Below are positions 56,036-64,000 of a DNA stretch of 64,000 bases, in pieces. The position numbers were made by a program, and so were the translations under genes. Source of the stretch: Pleurodeles waltl (taxonomy: Eukaryota; Chordata; Amphibia; Caudata; Salamandridae). The stretch's first letter is position 1, and every line of letters starts with the position of its first letter. The notes under the pieces were generated by a model. That model made no database searches, was not told the origin of the DNA, and saw only the letters and a list, made by a program, of their open reading frames with translations. Where the stretch lies: positions 659,205,717 through 659,269,716 of the forward strand of contig NC_090446.1 in the NCBI RefSeq assembly GCF_031143425.1, given 5' to 3'.

Positions 56036-56619
56036 ACTAGCTTTAAGCCATGCTGAACAGCAGCTACTCTGGTGTATAACATGGCTAATGGCTAAAAACA
56101 CATTAGCAAAGCCAATAACTCTTTCGTAGATGAGACCTATTGGCTTTGCCAATGTTTGTTAGTACTATGAGGTACCGAGGTACCTGAAAGAACTGTGAAA
56201 AATACAATTACATCATAATAAAGGCTGCTACAAAATGCGCAAATACATTTCGGTTAAATAAAAAAAAAGTGCTTCTCAAATACAGATTTGAATAATATAC
56301 AGTTTATACCTAGTGATAAAAAAAAATGTATAACACTCCATTAAAACCACACACTCCACAGCTCACCTTGGAACACCATTACAATACCTCTCTGAAAGAA
56401 ATATCTTTGCCACCAGAAAACTTAAAGTGACTCCTTTTAGTAAAGTCAATGCAGGTTTTCAAGCCCCTTTGTATTTGCAGATTTACCAGTTGCCCACATT
56501 TGCATGTCTTTAGGGAAGGAGACTCCCTGGCAAGAAGGCCTTTTCTTATCTGTCTGCCCCTCCTTCCCTCAGAGCACAGGAGACCACCTGCCTTCCAGCC
56601 CAGCTAGGGAAACTCCTCT

Positions 56620-56768
56620 GGCCGTAATTTCGCCCTGCCTCCATTGCCCTGTAGGTGAAAGGCTAAAATTACGGACAAATGACGTCTGTTAAAGCTTTCA
56701 TCACGGACAACGGACAGCAGGGCGAAATTACGGACAGTCCGTGAAATTTACGGACAGGTGGTCACCCT
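56620..56768. repeat. Hairpin with CGTAATTTCGCCCTGC arms, ending CAGGTGGTCACCCTA
   Basis: CGTAATTTCGCCCTGC near 56624 pairs exactly with GCAGGGCGAAATTACG near 56718. ATTACGGACA recurs several times. The end CAGGTGGTCACCCTA is the complement of the motif at 51044. Probably part of a non-autonomous DNA transposon. Confidence 0.5.
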
Positions 56769-56769
56769 A

Positions 56770-58280
56770 GAGGCTAGTGTGACTGGAGGAGGCCCTTCAA
56801 CCAAGTAACTTCCTGCTCCTATTTAGTTGACTTTTCAATCTGAGGCTGTTATTATAATGCGTTATAGAACTTTGTGCTACACCACCAGTATCCAACGATA
56901 AGTCCTCCAAAAATGTGCATCCTATAAATAGTGGCTCACTAAACTGATATGACATGTAAAAATGTATTTTAATACAGCGGTAATACCATACATGAAAGTC
57001 AATCCCTGAATTTGTCCTGATGGAGGAAATACATTGTGAGGGTAAAAGTAAAAAAAAAAAACTTAAACATCATGGTGTATTAAACTAGTCTCAAAATTAG
57101 TTTTGTGTTTATTTGATAACAATGTAAGTGAATAATACCATCCCGCTTACTATCCAGAGAGTGTAATTTTAAAACATGTTCTGTTGCATTAGGTATGTTA
57201 CTGAAAAAAGCTAAGAGGCATTGCATTTTCCTACATATGCTCCATCACTACATGAGGAAAGAGCAGAATGGAAGGAAGCTTGGTGAACTAAGTGCCTATT
57301 TTGTCATGTCACACAATATTGAGTATGTGGTTCATCTGCCTGAAACCGTATAAAATATGATGGTTTTGGGATATGTACCTGCCTTTTGTGGCACGCTCTT
57401 TGAGACAGACCCTATGTCTGTCCTGTTGCTGAACTATACTTTAATTCTGACTGCTGTTTGCTAATTATCTTGCATTATTTGATGTTAACTTATTATGATT
57501 GCTTATTCCCCATGATTTAACTAACAGGTTTTTGCATTCTGTGATGATCATAATTTTGAATATGGTTTTCACTTGAACTACTGTCTTGTGAAGGTTTTAT
57601 TTATTATCATTGGACTTAGTCTTATGAAGACTCAACATCCCGATCCTACATCTCAAACCTATTAATTGTTCCAATTAGACCGTCAACAGATGCTTGAAGG
57701 GGGAAAGAGAAGGGCAGAGAAGAGAGGGAGAGATAAGAGATGAGTTAGGAGACTGCAAGGTTTGTAGATAGAAGGGATTACATTTTAAGTTTAAGTTGAT
57801 CTCAATTTCCTTCATTATGGAGTACATGCCGGGAACATTTTGGTTAAAATTTTTTTTTTTTAAAAACCTGTGTTCAAGAATCGTTCAAATTGAAATCATA
57901 AATATATAGCAAGTACCTCAGAAACTGTTTGCTGTGATGCTCAGATGACGTGGTGTACCCTCTGCATTACTGACGGCATGCTGCTGTCAGGGGTAGAAGT
58001 GGAAGTATTTCCTCATCATTTAAGTTTTCATCAAACGGCTTTGAAGGTACACCTTTTCATGTTGCAGCGTCATGCAACAGTGTACAGCATATTATGATTT
58101 TACATGATGTCTCTGGAGTCAACTGCAGTGCCCAAGAACCTACTTTTAAATAGACCAAATGTGAGCTGTACAACTAGGGTATGTTTGTATGTGTGCATTA
58201 TCATAGGTTCTTTCACTTGGTGTTTGAGCATTGAGGTATGGTGTGACAGGGACAAAAATGGCATAATCACTTTTTTGTGT
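56770..58280. other. Intergenic, nothing recognised
   Basis: AT-rich, with short GA-rich and poly-T/A runs (57700-57750, 57848-57862). No gene supported. Confidence 0.5.
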
Positions 58281-58284
58281 TGGC

Positions 58285-58545
58285 CAGGGTCGGACTGCCC
58301 TGACCCCAAGCCCATGAGGATGAGCTGTACTTTCATGCCAGTCGGGCGCTACTTCACACTCCTCCACTGCCCACTCTGTTTTGTGTGGGAGTGGGCCGGG
58401 GCCAGACTGCATTGCCCACAAGCCTGTGAACAGGAGGAGGAGAGGGGGTTGTACTTTTGCACTGGTCAGGCACTACTTCACATGCCTTCACTACCTGTGG
58501 CACAGGATGCTGTTTTGTGTGGGAGCGGGCCGCGGCTGTCAAGCC
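58285..58545. repeat. ~130-bp tandem repeat, two units
   Basis: Units contain GTACTTT.GC, GGGCGCTACTTCACA and TGTTTTGTGTGGGAG.GGGCC in the same order, spaced about 135 bp. The same unit reappears in three copies at 59597-59960. The 203-codon open frame across them is attributed to the repeat. Confidence 0.7.
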
Positions 58546-59596
58546 TGTTACATTTCGCAGGAGTGAAAGGAGACAATGTAATTCCCACACTTCACGCGAA
58601 TCAAATGGACAATTATTGGTTACACTTGACTCACTGGGATGAAGGGACAAAGCGCGGCCAAAACCAGATTTCCCCTTGCAACATCAGTTGTATTTTCTCA
58701 ACTCCAAAAAGGTAAATACAAGACTTTAGAACTGAGAACATACAGAAGGTGATATTTCTATAATATGTGCCCAACTTCTACCATACCTAATGTCCCTTCT
58801 CCCAAATACAGAAGGCGACTCTTGGTAGATTTGAAGTCGTTAGACACTGACTCTAGATTACAGAACTCAAGAGTATTAACAAGAGAGATGTGTAACCAGT
58901 ACTAAGGTGTATAAGTTCTAACGTTCTTAGGTAGCAATGGCAATGAAACACATGCTCATAATAGTTCATAAGCTTAAATAGCGTTCATCTCCTGGATTGA
59001 TAAATATTCATTAGGTTATAAATGAAATTAATATGAATCACTATTTAATAATCAATGAAATAATACTAATATGATAACGTTATATGGAGAACTTCTTAAT
59101 AGTCTTTGAGTCCAATTCAGTTTCACTTGCACGATACAAAATGTATATCATGCAATTCTTAAGAGTCACTGTTTTTAAATTAGTCCCACATGAACAACAA
59201 ATAATATACTTCTTTCTCTCTTGTATAAACAACAAAAAATGGTTAACTTCACTAGTCCTTACCAGAAGAATCTATCAGATAGTAATTCTCTTAACGCCTT
59301 TTGTATTAGTCTTAAATATTACCAAAAAAGATTTTGGTGATCGGAAAATCCACAGAAAATGGCGAGAAGCCTGCGCAGTCCCAGAAGGAAAAAATACTGA
59401 GCGCTCAGGCAGAGAGTCAAAAGGAAAGCTAGAGGATGATAGATGACAGAGAGACGCCAAAACAACAGGCGAGTATGGGGAGGGGGTGGGAACACAGGTG
59501 ACGAGCAGTTGTCACTGCAACGTGTAGCCTAGAAAGGCTACGCACTCCAACCTTAATCGGACTGGCACATGGCCCGCCACCTAAATGGTGCAGCAC
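58546..59596. other. Intergenic spacer between two groups of the ~130-bp repeat
   Basis: AT-rich sequence. The 120-codon frame at 59084-59446 has no recognised domain and is not called. Confidence 0.4.
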
Positions 59597-59960
59597 ACAT
59601 GACAGGGGCGGGACTGCATTCTCCATAAGCCCATGAGCAGAAGGAGGAGGAGCTGTACTTTTGCATTGGTGGGCGCTAATTCACTTGCCTTCGCTGCCCG
59701 CAGGATGCTGTTTTCTGCGCGAGCAGGCCGGAGCTGGAATGCATTGCCCACAAGTCTGTGAGGAAGAAGAGGAGGCTGTACTTTCGCGCTGGTTGGGCGC
59801 TCCTTTACTCACCTTCACTGACCCCAGTGTGGGTGCTGTTTTGTTTGGAAGTGGGCCGGGACAGGACTGCATCACCCACAAGCTCATGAACAGGAGGAGG
59901 GGCAGTACTTTTGTGCCGATTAGGTGTTTGTTCACATGCCTTCCCTGCCCACAGAACGGG
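59597..59960. repeat. ~130-bp tandem repeat, three units
   Basis: Three diverged units, each with GACTGCAT/GAATGCAT..CCA.AAG, AGGAGGAGG, GTACTTT.G and GCTGTTTT. They match the two units at 58285-58545. The intervening 1.05 kb lacks the unit. Confidence 0.7.
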
Positions 59961-61089
59961 ATGAGCCGGGTTAGTGCCCGGGCAAAGACCAGGCAAAAGC
60001 AGACACTTCTGCGCCCTCCCCAGCCAGTAAGGGCTGGGCTGAGCCACCCCCCTTGGCCTTCTGCTCAGCTTTACTCTCTACTTTGTGATGCTTGGAGAGA
60101 CACTCATTCTCTGACGGTAAGGCCTAATGGGGAAGAGGAAATCTACAGCATTGTCCTTCAAGAAGCGGTCGATATCTGCAACAATTAAGAAGTTTCATAC
60201 AAATGCCATGGATATGCTCAACAGTGAGAAGATGGGGATACTAAAAAAGCACTTTAATGAACCCTGTCTTTGGTGGCCTGGTGGGTCACTCCACCTCAGG
60301 CCACAACGTGAACAATGAACCTACTAGAGAAGATCCTAACCCATGTTTTTTAATGGCAATCTCACACTTGACACCAGTTTTATTCAGACTGACAGTATGA
60401 AAAATATGAGCCCCCCCTAAAAAAGTGAAAAGGTAGCACTTGTTTGACAAATACATGTGAAAAGGTCCCCAAAAACTATTAAACGAATGGCCGTCCCAGG
60501 GAAAAACATCGACCCTCATTATGACCCTGACGATAAATCCCGTTTACCGCCACGCTGACGGCCACCAACTTACCGTCGTGGCGGCGGATATCCGTTCACC
60601 ATATCATGAAACACAATCACCAATCCGACATAATTCACCCACAGACACAAATCCGCCAGACCAAAGGTCAATGATAAACTGCCGGTATCAAAACCCACAT
60701 CGTTACACCAATAGAACAATGCCCACCACATTATGACCCACAAATCACCATGGTGGACATTCAATGGCGGTAAACCATTGGCTGTGCATAGCGCAGTGCT
60801 CACAGTGGACACCCACAGACAAAACAACACCACATTGGATAATTCAAACAACACACACCTGACAGACATACACACACCACACCAACACATCTACACCACT
60901 ATAAAACACACACCCACATTACCCACAACCCCTTACGAATACAAATCATTGGCACAAGACTGACACCAAGACCACTGACATAACTACATACACACACCAC
61001 ATACACCTATACATCCCTCACGCACCCCACTTCACACACCCCAACACATTACCCAACACACCCTCATCAACACACATCACATAACACCT

Positions 61090-62590
61090 TTGGCACCACA
61101 AAGGCACCCCCGTTTCACTGAGGAGGAGTTAGGGGTCATGGTGGAGGAAATCGTCAGGGCTGAGCCACATCTATTTGGAGTACAGGTGCAGCAGATATCA
61201 ATAGCCAAGAAGATTGAGCCATGGCGGAGAATCTTGGACAGGGTCAACGCCGTAGGACAGCACCCCAGAATAAGGGACGACATCAGGAAGACGTGGGAAG
61301 GCACATTCCATTGCAGCAAGAAACCAGGTCGCTATCCAGAGGACTGGCGGTGGACCATCACCTCCTCCCCCACAACTCACAGCATGGGAGCAGCATTTCT
61401 TGGCAATACTGCATCCTGAGAGCCTGGCCGGAGTCAGAGGAGGCCTGGACTTTGGTAAGTCAACTCTCTACTATTATCACCCCCCCTACCTGCATGCCAT
61501 CACATACCCTCACCCTCACTCTCATCACTCACTACATCCCACACACTCCACCATCACATCTCTTCAAGCCCAATGCCAATCCCTGCATGCTGTACCATTG
61601 CATGGACACCCCTCACAGCCCTGCATGGACACTCATCACTAAAGCATGCACAGCATAGAGAACTAACAATCCCACCATACACCAACATACACAAGTAAAA
61701 ACTGGATGGGCAACACCAACCATAGAGGGGCAGCCAGGGATGTAAAATATGTCATACACATTAACCATAGCACACCATTTACATCCCCACAGGTGCCTCA
61801 GCCTATGTCATCGGAGAGGAGGTGCCAGCACTATCCAGTCCCCCAAATGAGGAGACCCACAGTGATGACAGTAACTCTGGATTTCAGGATCTGGACGATC
61901 TACCTGGCCCATCAGGGACCACTGGACAGCCGGTTACCCAAGCCCAGTCACAGACCACCACAGGGCCTCCCCATCAGGAACCAACATCACAGCACCCACC
62001 CAGCGTCCCCAAACCCCTGTCCCAAGACACGTCAATCAGCAGTGTGCTCACCTGTACAGGGACCCCAGGCCACACCTCGCACACAAGACAATCAGGGACC
62101 TGGAGTAAGTGGCAGTGGGCACACCGTTTAGGGGACAGAGGCACAGGCCAACAGGGACACTGGGAGGACTGCTGTGCACCAGGGGGAGGGCAGGATCAGG
62201 GAACCAGCTCTCCAGGAGGCACTCTTCGAGATCCTCGGAGCCTTTCAACATTCCCAGGACACGATGGGCCAGATCCCAGACAACGTGCTGGAGAAAAGCT
62301 GGCTGCAGGAGGGACAGTGCCAGGGGATCAGGGAGGACTTGCAGGCCATCAACAACACCCTGATCTCCACAGCATGGGTGTTGGTAGACTACTCCAACAT
62401 TATGAGGGAGGCAGGGTCACACCAGTGGGCCCCTGCCACTAGGCCAGTCATCTGAACAGCCTTCCACTTCTGCTGCCGCTAGTGGCCAGGAGGCCCCGCC
62501 ACAGGACTCATAGGCCAGCAGCACCCCCCCCCCTGCTGAAGGTGAACCACCCCGCAAACGTTCTGTGCAATCCAGACTGAAGCCAGAGAC
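61090..62590 (+). pseudogene. Harbinger Myb/SANT-like accessory protein (NAIF1-type), two exons
   Basis: This protein binds DNA and carries the Harbinger transposase to the nucleus. Exon 1 starts at TTG 61090, one substitution from ATG. It reads RHPRFTEEELGVMVEEIVRA, then HLFGVQ, IEPWRRILDRVNAVG and DDIRKTWE, a complete Myb/SANT-like domain. After two frameshifts (about 61320 and 61375) it continues LSRGLAVDHHLL, LAILHPESLAGVRGGLDFG. A GTAAGT donor at 61455 and a CCCCACAG acceptor ending at 61792 bound an intron. Joining them keeps the frame into ASAYVIGEEVPALSSPPNEE. Exon 2 has a Ser/Pro/Thr-rich part, then in another frame a helical C-terminus (QEALFEILGAFQHSQDTM). Several frame lesions make it a pseudogene. 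Confidence 0.75.
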
Positions 62591-63102
62591 ACATGCCAAG
62601 ACCCCTGCCAGGAAATGAGACTCTCCCGATTGTCCCCCTTGTGTCCCACTCCGTCCCCCTGTCCACCTTGAACTGCCATTGCTCCCCTTCCGATGTCCCC
62701 ATGGGCAAAGCACTTGTGCTACAAACAGACTGGAAAAATACCCTGGACTTTCCTCCATCATCACCCCATCCCATTGCACTTTCCCGTCTATATATTAGCA
62801 CTATAATCAACACACTTTGATAAAAATCGATTTCGAGTATGTCATGCATTTCAAATATGTATTGATTGAAACAGGTACAGCCATTGCAAATTAACTGTAC
62901 ATAGAATGAGCATAGAATTAATGACCTGTAGCTAGCTGTTGTGATCACACCAGGAGTATTTGTCAAATCATCAACATCTGCAAAATGAATAGCCAGAGGG
63001 AACAGTAAGTGGGCATTGAAGTGGGAAATAAAAGCATGCCAATGCCACACAGAATACGACCAAAGTCATTGAAATGTAAAGTTGCACTGGCTTACCTGTG
63101 TG

Positions 63103-63501
63103 TCATTGGAAGTACCGACGGATTACAGATGTTCTGTTGTCCACATCCTCATCCTTTGCCTCCTCATCCTCACTGTCCACAGGGTCCACTGCTGCCACAG
63201 GGGCATCTCCAGTCTCCACCTCCTGCAGAAAAAGGACATGGCGTCTGAGGGCCAGGTTGTACAACATGCAGCATGCCGCCACTATCTGGCAGACCTTCTT
63301 GGGTGAGTAGCACAGGGATCCCTGTTGGATGGAGGCACCAGGACCTGGCCTTCAGGAGGCCAAAGGTCCTTTCAATTATCCTTGTGGTTCACCCATGTAC
63401 CTCATTGTAACGTTCTTCTGCCCTTGTCCTGGCATTCCTCACAAGGGTCAGTAGCCATGATATATTTGGGTAACCAGAGTCACCTGCAAATATTGAGGGA
63501 C
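63103..63501 (-). pseudogene. HARBI1-like Harbinger transposase, C-terminal remnant
   Basis: HARBI1-type proteins are DDE nucleases that cut at Harbinger ends. On the minus strand the reading starts at the LTR border with IFAGDSGYPNISWLLTLV, the conserved GDSGYP block that includes the second catalytic Asp. It continues ARTRAEERYNEVHG, a TGA, then TTRIIERTFGLLKARSWC, which holds the catalytic Glu region. After a frameshift the tail reads KKVCQIVAACCMLYNLALRR, an acidic stretch, and SVIRRYFQ before the stop at 63103-63105. The whole N-terminal half lies beyond the LTR or is lost. It is convergent with the Myb-like gene. Confidence 0.85.
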
Positions 63502-64000
63502 TGTAGGAGGCTGAACTGGCTTGTAGTGAGTACCAAGGGGTACTTACACCTTGCACCAGGCCCAGGTATCCCTTATTAGTGTATAGGGTGTCTAGCAGCT
63601 TAGGATGATAGATAATGGTAGCTTAGCAGAGCAGCTTAGGTGAACTAGGAGACGAGTGAAGCTCCTACAGTACCACTAGTGTCATATGCACAATATCATA
63701 AGAAAACACAATACACAGATATACTAAAAATAAAGGTGCTTTATTTTTATGACAATATGCCAAAAGTATGTCAGTGAGTACCCTCAGTATGAGGATAGCA
63801 AATATACACAAGATATATGTACACAATACCAAAAATATGCAGTATAGTATTAGAAAACAGTGCAAACAATGTATAGTTACAATAGGATGCAATGGGGACA
63901 CATAGGGATAGGGGCAACACAAACCATATACTCCAAAAGTGGAATGCGAACCACGAATGGACCCCAAACCTATGTGACCTTGTAGAGGGTCGCTGGGACT
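63502..64000 (-). repeat. Gmr1-type LTR, opposite orientation, cut by window end
   Basis: The plus strand reads TGTAGGAGGCTG..., the reverse complement of the LTR end CAGCCTCCTACA of the array at 19-40 kb. It follows that LTR through the polyadenylation signal (AATAAA complement near 63728). Differences and small indels amount to roughly 8 percent by eye, so it is an older or subfamily copy. It interrupts the HARBI1-like gene. Whether it is a solo LTR or part of a full element cannot be seen. Confidence 0.85.

Larger units (their letters stand above)
60508..63501. mobile_element. PIF/Harbinger element, degenerate, right end removed by LTR
   Basis: A Myb/SANT-like gene (plus strand) and a HARBI1-like transposase end (minus strand) face each other, the usual two-gene content of vertebrate Harbinger elements. 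The left border is placed near CCCTCATTATGACCCTGACG because sequence character changes there; it is not proven. The right border is lost where a Gmr1-type LTR begins at 63502. Confidence 0.7.

Noticed and set aside
58104..58715. 203-codon plus-strand frame
   Set aside because: It crosses the ~130-bp tandem repeat and unrelated flanks; no domain, and shadow frames exist on the other strand.
1..64000. tRNA, rRNA and snRNA genes
   Set aside because: None could be recognised by eye. An octamer-like ATGCAAAT at about 9243 is not followed by a recognisable RNA gene.

Overview
The window looks like intergenic DNA from a very large, repeat-choked vertebrate genome, most likely a salamander. No intact host gene is visible. 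Almost everything recognisable is a transposable element: Ty3/gypsy LTR retrotransposons of two lineages (Gmr1-like and chromodomain-bearing), L1-type LINE remnants, a Tc1-like (DD37E) transposon, a PIF/Harbinger element and several palindrome-built MITEs. Salamander origin is an inference; Harbinger and LTR expansion is known from newts such as Pleurodeles. The only host-derived sequence recognised is a broken histone H2B pseudogene near 41.2 kb.

Layout. 1-15.3 kb: AT-rich sequence with no supportable gene, some diverged repeats and a GC/CpG-richer patch near 3.0-3.4 kb. 15.3-16.4 kb: palindromic MITE-type repeats. 16.4-18.95 kb: decayed L1 ORF2 on the minus strand. 19,063-40,202: a tandem Gmr1-like array, LTR-internal-LTR-internal-LTR, with three ~3.0-kb LTRs and two nearly identical internal regions, flanked by one 5-bp duplication (CTCCT). 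LTR1 carries a 1,563-bp Tc1-like element inserted at TA, and the uninterrupted LTRs supply the exact empty site. 40.2-41.7 kb: L1 ORF1 remnant (plus strand), H2B pseudogene and a possible LINE tail. 41,813-49,846: an older chromodomain retrotransposon on the minus strand with 1.48-kb LTRs rich in minisatellites; its RNase H region is split by a GC-rich palindromic MITE. 50-53.2 kb: Myb/SANT-like fragment and an L1 ORF2 C-terminal remnant. 53,464-54,178: second copy of the poly-hairpin MITE, with TTA duplication. 54.3-56.0 kb: satellite built of 5-bp/15-bp units. 58.3-60.0 kb: ~130-bp tandem repeats. 60.5-63.5 kb: Harbinger element with convergent Myb-like and HARBI1-like genes, cut at 63,502 by another, older Gmr1-type LTR that runs off the window.

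How parts relate. The window is a record of nested insertions: L1 hit by the Gmr1 array, the array hit by Tc1; chromovirus hit by a MITE; Harbinger hit by an LTR. The Gmr1 copies have integrase upstream of reverse transcriptase, are very young (LTRs differ by under about 1 percent by eye), and each carries private inactivating changes. The least explained structures are the poly-hairpin MITEs, in which nearly the whole element is a chain of about a dozen perfect or near-perfect hairpins whose stems differ between copies yet stay self-complementary.
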